From Proteiniclasticum aestuarii (GTDB taxonomy: Bacteria > Bacillota > Clostridia > Clostridiales > Clostridiaceae): a DNA stretch of 64,000 nt. A program made the position numbers and the translations under genes. Below the pieces are notes generated by a model. The model was given only the letters and a program-made list of their open reading frames with translations. It did no database searches and had not been told where the DNA came from. Below are positions 37,064-45,884 of the stretch, in pieces. The stretch is from contig NZ_JAFNJU010000008.1 in the NCBI RefSeq assembly GCF_017368455.1, positions 62,001-126,000 of the forward strand, read 5' to 3'. Numbering within the stretch: position 1 is the first letter of the stretch; each line of letters begins with the position of its first letter.

Positions 37064-38536
37064 ATGAAGATCAAAGAGATTGAAATGAAGTCCGGCATTG
37101 ACCGGGCAACCATTTATTATTATGAAAAGGAAAAACTTCTGCTTCCGCACCGGACTGAAAATGGATACAGAGAATACGGTGAGGAAGACCTTATTACGTT
37201 ACAGAGAATCAAGCTTCTGCGCAGCCTTCATCTTCCACTAGATGAGATACGCTCCCTGATGAAGGGAAACGGCAGCCTACGAGATACCCTTTCTAAACAG
37301 ATCGGGCAGCTGAAGAAGGAAGAGGAGGACATCTCCTATGCGGAAGAACTATGTAGAACCATCTATAAGGAGACGCCTCATTACAGTGACCTGGATGCAG
37401 AGAAATATCTGAAACAGATCGATACCATTTCCAAAGAAAAGGGCGGACGTTATTTCAAGGTACAGGATGAGCTTCCGATGGTGTTTGATCCAAGAATCCG
37501 TTTTGCAGCAAGAATCATTGATCTGTTTCTCTATGGCCTCCTCTGGAACTTTATCCGGACCTTTCTTCTCCATCAGAATGTACTGGATCCATCCAATACG
37601 GAACGATTAATTCTATGGGGAATGGCACTTTTTCTCACCCTCATACTGGAACCGGTCTTTCTTGCTCTTTTCCGGACCACACCCGGGAAATTCATCTACG
37701 GCATCACTTTGGAGAAAGAAGATCACAAAAGGCTTACCCTGGAGGAATCCTTCCAGAGAACCTGGGGCATTCTTTCAAAGGGATTCGCCTTCGGTATCCT
37801 GCCCATTACTCTGATCACCTTGTCCATAAGCAGAATCCGATGCGAAAACGGTCAGATTCAGCCTTGGGATGAGGATATCGCCTATCGAATAAAAGACTAC
37901 CGGTATCATAGAAACCTTCTGGCATTTCTGGCTCTGATTCTCGTTATCGGCATGAACTTTCTTCTGTCCGTTTTCTACTATAGTCCGCCAAACAGAGGAG
38001 ATCTCACCGTGGAAGAGTTCGTGGAGAACTTCAACCACTACAGGGAAGCCTATGACATTGACCTTGGTGAGTATACGCTGAAAAGCTCCTCCGCGTGGGA
38101 TTCCGACTACGATTTCAGGAAGCATTATCTGCCGAGTCATCTGAGAAATGCACCGAATTTTACCTACAGCCTGAGAAGCGGTATCGTCACAGCAGTATCC
38201 TTTAATGTGGATGTGAGAGACACCGACTTCTATGTGGACTCCTACAGCAACTACATGATCCTCATGGCCCTGGCCCTTACACAGCCGGAATCCGTTTTCG
38301 ACACGGCACTGAATGCCCATAAGATCATAGGCCCTGTAGGATGGGAACCTTTCAAACCCTTCGAGTTCAGTGAAATGGGGGTTACCCTCATAAACGAGGT
38401 GGAGTATGAGGGCTTTGAAAATAATTTCGACTACATGCGCCCTGAAACAAATGATTCAGGTGAATGGGACAACTCCTACAGACAGACATTCACCGTAGAG
38501 AGGCAGTCCATGGAAGAAGGAGGAGAGTACAGATGA
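37064..38536 (+). CDS. MerR-family regulator fused to an RDD membrane domain
   Basis: 490 residues. Residues 1-70 are a MerR winged helix (KIKEIEMKSGIDRATIYYYE, then NGYREYGEEDLITLQRIKLL), followed by the dimerisation helix (about 75-105). Residues about 145-280 form an RDD domain with membrane helices (RFAARIIDLFLYGLLWNF; FRTTPGKFIYGITLE). A further helix sits near 290-310, and the rest (about 315-490) is a soluble acidic part probably outside the cell. Start at 37064 is set by AAAGGA and by the promoter at 37002-37032. Likely a membrane-tethered, autoregulated regulator. Confidence 0.85.
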   Translation: MKIKEIEMKSGIDRATIYYYEKEKLLLPHRTENGYREYGEEDLITLQRIKLLRSLHLPLDEIRSLMKGNGSLRDTLSKQIGQLKKEEEDISYAEELCRTIYKETPHYSDLDAEKYLKQIDTISKEKGGRYFKVQDELPMVFDPRIRFAARIIDLFLYGLLWNFIRTFLLHQNVLDPSNTERLILWGMALFLTLILEPVFLALFRTTPGKFIYGITLEKEDHKRLTLEESFQRTWGILSKGFAFGILPITLITLSISRIRCENGQIQPWDEDIAYRIKDYRYHRNLLAFLALILVIGMNFLLSVFYYSPPNRGDLTVEEFVENFNHYREAYDIDLGEYTLKSSSAWDSDYDFRKHYLPSHLRNAPNFTYSLRSGIVTAVSFNVDVRDTDFYVDSYSNYMILMALALTQPESVFDTALNAHKIIGPVGWEPFKPFEFSEMGVTLINEVEYEGFENNFDYMRPETNDSGEWDNSYRQTFTVERQSMEEGGEYR

Positions 38537-38754
38537 TATTTGAAAAGATCATTCTCACCGTGATTACAATCCCTTTCATCATTATGCTGCTCTACAGCTT
38601 TGTCTATCCGGAGGATGTGGTGAAAAAGAAATCTTTCCTTCACGAAGAAGAGAAACTTACAGTAAAACCAGGAGTCATCAAATTCACAAAGTGGTTTTCT
38701 CTGAGCAGCGCTGTTGTCACTCTGATACTCATGACCTTTTATCTCTACAGCTGA
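38533..38754 (+). CDS. Small two-helix membrane protein coupled to the MerR-RDD gene
   Basis: 73 residues from the ATG at 38533, which overlaps the stop of the preceding gene (ATGA) and follows GGAGGAGAG. Helices at about 3-22 (IILTVITIPFIIMLLYSF) and 50-70 separated by a basic/acidic loop. Family not recognised. The overlap implies co-translation, so it may be a partner of the membrane regulator. Confidence 0.7.
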   Translation: MIFEKIILTVITIPFIIMLLYSFVYPEDVVKKKSFLHEEEKLTVKPGVIKFTKWFSLSSAVVTLILMTFYLYS

Positions 38755-38793
38755 ACTTCTGATGAGCATGTCAATCACTCATTAGCCATTCAT

Positions 38794-38825
38794 AAGGAGC
38801 AGATCCATTCTGTTCCTTTATATTT
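38794..38825 (+). terminator. Terminator after the MerR-RDD operon
   Basis: AAGGAGCAGA (38794-38803) pairs with TCTGTTCCTT (38809-38818), 10 bp with one G-U pair, then TATATTT. Confidence 0.6.
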
Positions 38826-38957
38826 CCAAAGCTTTCATTGCACCTGCTGTTCTTTTTCTCTTTTTTAGTTTATTCTATACAGCTGATAATACAGGCTATG
38901 TTAAATGAATATCATGTGATATGATGAAGGTAAATATTCAAGAAAGAAGGTATATCA

Positions 38958-39404
38958 ATGGCAGGTTTCAATCTGAACAATCTTGTACAAGGCGCACTTG
39001 GAAATTATTCGGAAAAGACACCAGAAGAACTCACCAGGGAATATGGTGCATATCTGTTTAATGAAGAAAAAATATCTTCAGGGTATCAGATGATCCGAGA
39101 TGCACTTCTATTCACAAATATCCGTATCATATTCATTGATAAGCAAGGGGCTACCGGAAAGAAGACTTCCTTCAAATCGATTTTTCTGGATACCATCGTC
39201 AATGTGGAGATGGAAACTGCAGGAACCGGACTGGATGACAGTGAAATCACCATAACCTTTCTGGAGAACGCCTACCATAAATCCAATAACGAAAGACTGA
39301 AAGAACAGAAATTCGAATTTCCCAAAAAGACGGATATCGTTCCTCTTTACAGGACTCTTGGAAACATCTCCTTAGCAAACAGAAGCAGAATCAACGGACA
39401 GTAG
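38958..39404 (+). CDS. Bacterial PH-domain protein
   Basis: 148 residues. After a short N-terminus (AGFNLNNLVQGALGNYSE), residues about 22-140 match the bacterial pleckstrin-homology type (PF08000-like): EEKISSGYQMIRDALLFTNIRIIFIDKQGATGKKT and SFKSIFLDTIVNVEMETAG (given in part). Cytosolic, no membrane segment. Function of these proteins is poorly known. AGAAAGAAGG upstream of the ATG serves as ribosome binding site. Followed 24 bases later by the kinase-like gene. Confidence 0.7.
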   Translation: MAGFNLNNLVQGALGNYSEKTPEELTREYGAYLFNEEKISSGYQMIRDALLFTNIRIIFIDKQGATGKKTSFKSIFLDTIVNVEMETAGTGLDDSEITITFLENAYHKSNNERLKEQKFEFPKKTDIVPLYRTLGNISLANRSRINGQ

Positions 39405-39428
39405 TATACGAAAAGGAGAACAAACATC

Positions 39429-39878
39429 ATGCTTTATATCTTCATGGGTCCAGGCTGCAGCGGAAAATCCACAGCAGCTGACAGAATCAGAGAACGCATT
39501 GGCGCTGAAGTGTTCAGCGGCAATGATTATTTAAGGCTGGCAAAGAATGAAGAGGAGGCCTGGAGACTCTTTCATGACAGACTTGTCCATGCAGCCTCTA
39601 AAGACTCTTCAGAAAAAACTATACTCTACCTGGTGACAGAACCCGATCAGCTGGATCGAGTCCTAAACATCAAGGATGTCCGAAAAGTGAGATTCTCCGC
39701 TTGCTTTGATGTCATCAAGGAAAGATTTTCCCGAAGAATGAACGGTAGAATGCCAGAACCTGTAGAAAAGATGCTGGCAAAACAGTACGCCCAGTGGGAA
39801 TCGATACAAGGAGATTTTCATGTGGATACGACTGGCAGTCCGGACCCTGATGACATAGCCGATGCTTTAGGGTTTTGA
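39429..39878 (+). CDS. P-loop NTPase, small nucleotide-kinase-like protein
   Basis: 149 residues. Walker A GPGCSGKST (residues 7-15) near the N-terminus, a lid-like Arg-rich region ERFSRRMNGRMPEP (about 97-110), and a C-terminal acidic DTTGSPDPDDIADAL. Size and plan resemble shikimate/gluconate-kinase-type AAA_33 proteins; substrate unknown. Probably co-transcribed with the PH-domain gene and ended by the terminator at 39961. Confidence 0.72.
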   Translation: MLYIFMGPGCSGKSTAADRIRERIGAEVFSGNDYLRLAKNEEEAWRLFHDRLVHAASKDSSEKTILYLVTEPDQLDRVLNIKDVRKVRFSACFDVIKERFSRRMNGRMPEPVEKMLAKQYAQWESIQGDFHVDTTGSPDPDDIADALGF

Positions 39879-39960
39879 GAGAAGGGTTCAATTTGTCTAA
39901 ATCAAACAGAATGACTTTTAGCATTGATGCTATATTCAGTTGTTTCTAAGGAACAGCTTC

Positions 39961-39988
39961 AAGGAATCCCTCAGGATTCCTTTTGTAT
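39961..39988 (+). terminator. Rho-independent terminator
   Basis: AAGGAATCC (39961-39969), loop CTCA, GGATTCCTT (39974-39982), then TTGTATTTG. Ends the PH-domain/kinase transcript. Confidence 0.75.
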
Positions 39989-40153
39989 TTGTAACCCTTC
40001 CATCCATCTCCTTCTCCCTGTTCCTTTTTCTATCATTAATATCCCTGAGCACTTGTTCTTATTTCACTATATTAAATATATCCTTTACTCTTGCAATATC
40101 CTGAAAATGTGCGTATGCTGAAAAAAAGAAAGTAAAATTGTGAGGAGCGTTAC

Positions 40154-41335
40154 ATGGACTACGAAATCATTCATCTGCCGAAAGAAATCTGGAAAGACAC
40201 CACTTTGCCCATAGGTTACACCACTGAAGAATATTATGACGTAACACTTGAAAAAAGCACAAGCGGATACAGCATCCAGCTTTCAAGAAAGAAACTTTCA
40301 GCTCCCCTGACCCATACCCCAGAGGAATACGACTTCCCTGACAGACTCTATGCTGATTACCGTGAACATGCCTACGCATGGGGAATCGTCGTAGAAGATG
40401 AACTTATTGCAGCCCTGGAAACGGATCCTGAACTCTGGTCCAACAGACTCCGCATCACGGAAATCTGGGTTAGCGAAGACTACAGAAGAAAAGGCATCGG
40501 TCATGGGCTGATGGAGATTGCAAAAGAGCAGGCAAGAAAAGAAAGACGGAGATGCATCATACTGGAAACCCAGTCCTGCAATGTGGACGCTCTAGACTTC
40601 TACCATCAGGAGGGCTTCACCCTCATTGGCCTTGATACCTGGGCCTACAGCAATGATGATATGCAGAAGAAGGAAGTCCGTCTGGAAATGGGCTGGTTTC
40701 CCAGAAAAAGAGAGAAGGTGACCTTAGAGGAGATCGAAATCAGAGCCGAGCAGATGAAAGACCATCATGCAGTGGAAGCCCTGACCCAGAGAGCCTTCTG
40801 GAACAAGCACCAGCCGGGCTGTGATGAGCATTATCTGGTCCATAAGCTGAGAACCCATGAGGATTATCTACCCGAGCTCAGCAGAATCGCGGTGAAGGAC
40901 GGTGAAATTCTAGGCGCCATCTTCTATTCCAGAGCACAGGTGACAGATGGAGATACCATCCATGACGTCCTCACCTTCGGTCCGCTATGCGTCGAACCTT
41001 CCTGGCAGGGATGCGGTATCGGAGAACTGCTTTTCAAAGAGACCATGGAACTTGCGAAAGAAATGTGCTACAAGGGCATCATCATTTTCGGAGAGCCGGA
41101 TTACTATCCTCGATTGGGCTTTAAAACCTGCGACCATTTCGGCATCACCACAGCAGACGGAAAAAACTTTGATGCCTTCATGGGCATCGAGCTGTCTGAA
41201 AACAGCTTCAGTGAAACCAAGGGAAAATACAGCTATTCTGAAGTCTTTGAAGATCTTCCTAAAGAGGAAGTGGAGAAATATAACGAAAACTTCCCCCCTC
41301 TTAAAAAGCAGAGATTCCCAGATCAATGGGACTGA
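40154..41335 (+). CDS. Tandem GNAT N-acetyltransferase (two domains)
   Basis: 393 residues. First GNAT domain at about 55-165 with the acetyl-CoA loop SEDYRRKGIGHGLMEIA (about 105-121). Second domain at about 190-350 with EPSWQGCGIGELLFKETME (about 281-299) and GEPDYYPRLGF, the YhbS-like C-terminal motif. Both phosphate-binding loops look intact, so both halves may be active. Substrate unknown. GAGGAGCG precedes the ATG. Monocistronic, with a terminator 16 bases downstream. Confidence 0.82.
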   Translation: MDYEIIHLPKEIWKDTTLPIGYTTEEYYDVTLEKSTSGYSIQLSRKKLSAPLTHTPEEYDFPDRLYADYREHAYAWGIVVEDELIAALETDPELWSNRLRITEIWVSEDYRRKGIGHGLMEIAKEQARKERRRCIILETQSCNVDALDFYHQEGFTLIGLDTWAYSNDDMQKKEVRLEMGWFPRKREKVTLEEIEIRAEQMKDHHAVEALTQRAFWNKHQPGCDEHYLVHKLRTHEDYLPELSRIAVKDGEILGAIFYSRAQVTDGDTIHDVLTFGPLCVEPSWQGCGIGELLFKETMELAKEMCYKGIIIFGEPDYYPRLGFKTCDHFGITTADGKNFDAFMGIELSENSFSETKGKYSYSEVFEDLPKEEVEKYNENFPPLKKQRFPDQWD

Positions 41336-41350
41336 TTCATAGATTTACAC

Positions 41351-41381
41351 AGGTGTTCATCAATGGGATGGACACCTTTTT
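41351..41381 (+). terminator. Rho-independent terminator after the tandem GNAT gene
   Basis: AGGTGTTCATC (41351-41361), loop AATGG, GATGGACACCT (41367-41377), 11 bp with one G-U pair, then TTTT. Confidence 0.8.
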
Positions 41382-41544
41382 CATTTCCTTTGTTCTTACA
41401 ATTGTTACCGAATGGTCCCATGGACTTAAATCCCCATTGGTAAAATGAGTGTAGGAAATTTCAGGAATTCAATCACGATCATATTTCCTGATGCCAGGTA
41501 ATTCGCTTTATCTGAATACCCGTTTTTCCTGTCAGGAGGCCGAC

Positions 41545-43251
41545 ATGTCCAGAAAAGTTTTTTACTTCACACTCATTCTGATCATCTCTTCCGCAGCATT
41601 TCTGATGTATATCAGCAGACGCGCACCGGAAGAGGAACTGGAACCTTCCATTCCGGAAAGAGAAATAGAGGAAGAAACTGAAGAACCCGCGGAAGAGGAA
41701 ATGGATGAGGAGATTCTTGCCATGATGAAGCTGATTTCCCTGCGCGCCGAGGAAGGAGGTCTTCCAGAAGTTCCTCTTGTGGTTGGACATTCGGAGAAAA
41801 CCGATGTGGAAAGAGAATACGGCTCTCCCGATTCACAAGATGATACTGAAGAGGGAGAATACGCGGTCTATCTGTCCGAACACATCACTGTCGGATATGA
41901 GGATGCTTTGGTTACAGATCTGAGATCCTATGATCCGGATCTTGCCAGGATCACCTATGCCCACATCACGGAGATATTGGGTGAAGCGCCAAAAACCTCG
42001 ACTTATACCGATGATGAAAACAGCCATCTGATTCTCACCTATCCTGTCAGTGAAATTTACAGCCTGAAATGGATTCTCGATCAGAACAGCGGCGATCCCA
42101 AGAATCCTTCAGCAGATCATATCTCCATCGTCATGAGCGAGGAACACCCCACTGCTGTAATGCTTAAAAGAATCCACGCCATGTCCCTGAAGGAGAAAAT
42201 CGGCCAGATGGTCTTTGCTGGAATCAGTGGCATCACTGCAGATGACAGCGCACTGGCGCTCATCACGGAAGAAAAGGTCGGCGGCATCATCTTCAATAGC
42301 CCTAATCTGAAGGATCCGGAGCAGACAAGAACCTATGTGAATACCTTGAAGGCAGCAAATGAGATGAACGAGATTCCCCTGTTCTTCGGCATCGACCAGG
42401 AGGGTGGACGCGTATCGAAGATCCCCGGAGACCTTATGGACATTCCATCCAGCCGGAAGGTGGGAGAAGTCGATGATCCCGAATTCTCCTATGAACTTGG
42501 CCAGGCGCTGGGGGAGATTGTGAAAGCCTATGGTTTCAATATCAACTTCGCACCTGTACTGGATATCAACAGCAACCCTCAAAATCCCGTCATCGGTGAC
42601 CGCTCCTTTGGAGACAATGCCCTCCGAGTAAGCAGTCACGGTATTCCCCTGATGAAAGGGCTCCAGGATGCGCATGTCATCCCCACCATAAAGCACTTTC
42701 CGGGTCATGGGGACACAGATGTGGACTCCCATCTGGCTCTTCCTGTCATAGAGAAATCCAGAGAAGACCTTGCTGCCCTGGAACTGATTCCCTTCAGAAA
42801 CGCCATAGAGGCCGGAGCAGATATGGTCATGATTGCTCATCTTCTTCTGCCGGAAATAGACGATAAATTTCCCTCCTCACTTTCCGAAACAGTGATCCAT
42901 GACATGCTGAGAGCTGAACTTCAGTATAAGGGAGTCGTCATCACAGATGATCTGATGATGAAAGCCATCGATGCCAATTACGGCCTGGATGAAGCGGCTG
43001 TTCTTTCTCTAAAGGCCGGCAGTGATATCGTCATGATTGCCGGTGGTTATGAAAAAGTACGAGATGTGCTCACTGCACTTTTAGATGCAGCCGTCAGCGG
43101 TGAAATTCCAGAAGAACGGATCAATCAGAGTGTCAGGCGGATTCTTCTTCTGAAAGACAAATACGAAATCACCGATGCTCCCGTAGAAGAAATTCAGACT
43201 GAAAGGCTGAATGAGCTGCTTGAGGCACTCCTGAATCAGTATATGAACTGA
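41545..43251 (+). CDS. nagZ: Membrane-anchored GH3 beta-N-acetylhexosaminidase (NagZ-like)
   Basis: 568 residues from the ATG at 41545 (GGAGG 5 bases upstream; the open frame continues to 41491 without a start signal). N-terminal membrane anchor (about 4-22), a Glu-rich stalk (about 25-55), a small extra domain (about 65-195), then GH3 (about 200-540). GH3 marks: GIDQEGGRVSKIPG, KHFPGHGDTDVDSHLALP with the NagZ His/Asp loop, and VVITDDLMMKAID with the catalytic Asp. Removes GlcNAc from muropeptides or chitin fragments outside the membrane, for wall recycling. Confidence 0.88.
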   Translation: MSRKVFYFTLILIISSAAFLMYISRRAPEEELEPSIPEREIEEETEEPAEEEMDEEILAMMKLISLRAEEGGLPEVPLVVGHSEKTDVEREYGSPDSQDDTEEGEYAVYLSEHITVGYEDALVTDLRSYDPDLARITYAHITEILGEAPKTSTYTDDENSHLILTYPVSEIYSLKWILDQNSGDPKNPSADHISIVMSEEHPTAVMLKRIHAMSLKEKIGQMVFAGISGITADDSALALITEEKVGGIIFNSPNLKDPEQTRTYVNTLKAANEMNEIPLFFGIDQEGGRVSKIPGDLMDIPSSRKVGEVDDPEFSYELGQALGEIVKAYGFNINFAPVLDINSNPQNPVIGDRSFGDNALRVSSHGIPLMKGLQDAHVIPTIKHFPGHGDTDVDSHLALPVIEKSREDLAALELIPFRNAIEAGADMVMIAHLLLPEIDDKFPSSLSETVIHDMLRAELQYKGVVITDDLMMKAIDANYGLDEAAVLSLKAGSDIVMIAGGYEKVRDVLTALLDAAVSGEIPEERINQSVRRILLLKDKYEITDAPVEEIQTERLNELLEALLNQYMN

Positions 43252-43305
43252 CTGAGTCTCTTCCGATATGCGATTGCTCCATCGTCATCTCCAATATTAG
43301 TGCAT

Positions 43306-43336
43306 AGAAAAAGACAGATGCCATCTGTCTTTTTCT
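43306..43336. terminator. Bidirectional terminator between nagZ and the anti-sigma operon
   Basis: AGAAAAAGACAGATG (43306-43320) and CATCTGTCTTTTTCT (43322-43336) are complementary, giving a strong stem with T runs on both strands. It lies between convergent genes. Confidence 0.85.
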
Positions 43337-43356
43337 GATTGAATCAGGCTATGTTT

Positions 43357-44679
43357 TTAGTCTTCATCTTCGTCGTCATCTTCATCTTCGTCATCGTTGT
43401 CGTCATCGTTATCGTCATCAAGATCTTCCACATCAAAGTCCACGATGACACCTGTATAGGCATGGACTTCAATCTCATATTTCATGTTGTCCTTTGTGAT
43501 TTCAAATTCATAGCTATCATCATCAGCGTCTTCTTCCACTACAGTTCCATTGACTCTGCCAAGGGCGATCTTTCTTGCTTCTTCCATTGTAAGCCTGGTT
43601 CTGACCGGTGATTCTACCTTGTCGTCATCATCATCCGGGTCATCACGATCGTCATCATCATCGTCATCCAGGTCTTCCACTTCGTATTCTTCGATGGCCC
43701 CTGTGTAGGCATTCACTTCAATCTCATGCTTTCTGTTATCCAGTCTGATCTCAAAATCGTAGCTGTCATCATCAGAGTCTTCTTCCACTACAGTTCCATT
43801 GACTCTGCCAAGGGCAATCTTTCTGGCTTCTTCCAGAGTGAGCCTTGTTCCTCTCTGTTCCTTCTTATCATCCTCTGTGTCATCATCACGGTCTATTTCT
43901 GTAACGGTTCCTGTGAAGGCATGGATTTCCAGTTCAAATTTGATGCCACCATTGAGTATTTTCACTTCATATTCGTCATCATCCAGTTCAAGCTTGATGA
44001 TTTCTCCAGGTACTTCATTCAGAGCGATACTGCGTACCTCTTCTGGTGTCAGCATGCCCATTTCAGGAAGATCATCCTCATATTGGTATCCGCTCACAAT
44101 ATGGAAAAGCTCCTCCTGTGAAATATTCTGTACTCTGCTGTACTCAAACAGCTCCTTAAGGGTCATCCTGGAAAGCTCTTCCTCGCTGAGTGAAACACCC
44201 AGTTCACTGAGTTTTCTTGCTGCTTTTTCCTTTCCTGTCAGATCCTCATCCACTATATCCAGGCTGGTACTGAGGATGGTCGCTTCAATCTTTCTGTTTT
44301 CCAGATAGGCCTGGATGGCACGATTGATCTTTCCGACGATTTCAGCATCCGCATCCTCATCACTCACACTGATCATGACCATATTATCCTGTCCACCGTC
44401 TATGAATCCTTCAAAGATCATACGGTCCACCAGATCCCCTACCGTGCCTTCCAGAGAATCATCCTTGATCGCATAACCGTCCAGCATCTTCGCCGCATCC
44501 TCATTTTTCGCATTCACTTCGATTACTCTTTCCAGTCTGTTGGTCACCACTTCAATACTGGGGTTCACATCCATGGTCATGCGGAAAGAGGGCTGTGTCA
44601 TATACATGTAGAGCACTACCACACCCAGCAGAAGTACTACGGGGATAAACCAGATTCTTCTTAATAGTTTCATCGTCAT
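43357..44679 (-). CDS. RsgI-like membrane protein with three PepSY units and polyacidic tail
   Basis: 440 residues. One membrane helix near the start (about 10-28), followed at once by MTMDVNPSIEVVTNRLERVI, the extracytoplasmic beta domain seen in RsgI-type anti-sigma factors. Then an alpha-rich part to about 200 and three PepSY units (about 205-262, 278-335, 362-420), the last two almost identical (RLT.EEARKIALGRVNGT). Asp/Glu-rich linkers and a final run of about 20 acidic residues. It lacks the cytoplasmic anti-sigma segment of its neighbour, so may be a co-sensor. Could bind Ca2+ or other cations. Confidence 0.75.
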   Translation of the reverse strand: MTMKLLRRIWFIPVVLLLGVVVLYMYMTQPSFRMTMDVNPSIEVVTNRLERVIEVNAKNEDAAKMLDGYAIKDDSLEGTVGDLVDRMIFEGFIDGGQDNMVMISVSDEDADAEIVGKINRAIQAYLENRKIEATILSTSLDIVDEDLTGKEKAARKLSELGVSLSEEELSRMTLKELFEYSRVQNISQEELFHIVSGYQYEDDLPEMGMLTPEEVRSIALNEVPGEIIKLELDDDEYEVKILNGGIKFELEIHAFTGTVTEIDRDDDTEDDKKEQRGTRLTLEEARKIALGRVNGTVVEEDSDDDSYDFEIRLDNRKHEIEVNAYTGAIEEYEVEDLDDDDDDDRDDPDDDDDKVESPVRTRLTMEEARKIALGRVNGTVVEEDADDDSYEFEITKDNMKYEIEVHAYTGVIVDFDVEDLDDDNDDDNDDEDEDDDEDED

Positions 44680-44753
44680 CGAAAATTCCTCCTTTATTCT
44701 ATATACTGTTAACTTCCGGGATGATGATTTTATTGCATCCTTCGAAAATTATT

Positions 44754-45884
44754 TTAGTCATCATCCTCTTCATCATCATCATCCTCTTCTTCGTCATCAT
44801 CTTCTTCGTCATCGCTAGCGCTGTCATCTTCATCTTCGTCATCATTATTTTCTTCCAGATCTTCCACATCAAAGTCCTCGATGACACCACTATAGGCATG
44901 AACTTCAATCTCGTACTTCCTTCCGTTTAACCTGATTTCAAAGTCATAGCTGTCATCATCAGTATCTTCTTCCATAATTGTTCCGTTCACTCTGCCTAGG
45001 GCAATCCTTCTCGCCTCTTCCAGAGTCAGTCTGGTCCTTGCAGGTTCCATCTCATCCTCTTCATCGTCATCATCCTGATCGTCTAGATCATCATCCATTT
45101 CCGGATTGACTTCTTCGTCGATCTTCTCCCAGTCCTGACTTTCAATGATGCCTTCCAGGTCAATGCCCAGGTTTCTGCTGAGCTTAAGCAGGTCTCTGAT
45201 GGACATCTTTACAAGCTCTTCCACCTGAAGGTCCGAATGGAGAATCATGAGATTTCTGATGAAGGTCATCTTGCTTAGGGAAACGCCGTATTCTCTCGCG
45301 TAGTCTTCAATGGAATTGGTCTTTTCGATCTTCTGTCCCAGCACCACGGGGTCGATTCCTCTTTCTCTCAGGTAGTTGTGGATATAGGTATCCAGTTCAC
45401 TCAGCTGACTGGTTTCCTTCTCCATATCTTTATTGTAGACAGAAAGAAGCAGAAGTTCTCTGGCCTCTCCCAGGTAACCGCTCAGAATCAGCTCATCCAG
45501 AAGTTCTCCTGTCACTTCCAGATAATCCTTTCCTTTATAAGAGAGATTCTCAATGAGATCCTCCCCTTCCATGTTGCCGGCTTTGATGTCAATGACCTGA
45601 CTCTTCCTATTGGTGACAATCTCGATACTCGGATTGATATCCATATAGATTTCAGTATCTGCCGCCAGATACTGATGCTGCCAGGTGCCAAACATCACCA
45701 GAAGAATTGCCGCTGCTGCCAGTGGAATCAGTTTCTCCACAAGGGTCTTCGGCTTCTTCTGACTGGTGATCTCGTCATATCTCATCATTCTGGCAACAGG
45801 TTTTTCCTTGATCTGATCCAGAAGGTCAATGGGTGCATCATCCACGATACTTTTTATTCTTTCGTTGATATTCTTTTCGTTCAT
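44754..45884 (-). CDS. RsgI-like anti-sigma factor with one PepSY unit and polyacidic tail
   Basis: 376 residues. Cytoplasmic N-terminus of about 50 residues (NEKNINERIKSIVDDAPIDL), which could bind the sigma factor, a membrane helix (about 52-68), then EIYMDINPSIEIVTNRKSQV as in RsgI. A PepSY unit lies at about 284-345 (RLTLEEARRIALGRVNGT) and the last 30 residues are nearly all Asp and Glu. Its ATG overlaps the stop of the sigma gene, the usual sigma/anti-sigma arrangement. Confidence 0.8.
   Translation of the reverse strand: MNEKNINERIKSIVDDAPIDLLDQIKEKPVARMMRYDEITSQKKPKTLVEKLIPLAAAAILLVMFGTWQHQYLAADTEIYMDINPSIEIVTNRKSQVIDIKAGNMEGEDLIENLSYKGKDYLEVTGELLDELILSGYLGEARELLLLSVYNKDMEKETSQLSELDTYIHNYLRERGIDPVVLGQKIEKTNSIEDYAREYGVSLSKMTFIRNLMILHSDLQVEELVKMSIRDLLKLSRNLGIDLEGIIESQDWEKIDEEVNPEMDDDLDDQDDDDEEDEMEPARTRLTLEEARRIALGRVNGTIMEEDTDDDSYDFEIRLNGRKYEIEVHAYSGVIEDFDVEDLEENNDDEDEDDSASDDEEDDDEEEDDDDEEDDD

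Noticed and set aside
43357..45060. Possible CRISPR or tandem repeat array
   Set aside because: The repeated DNA follows the PepSY reading frame in two genes and is not evenly spaced.
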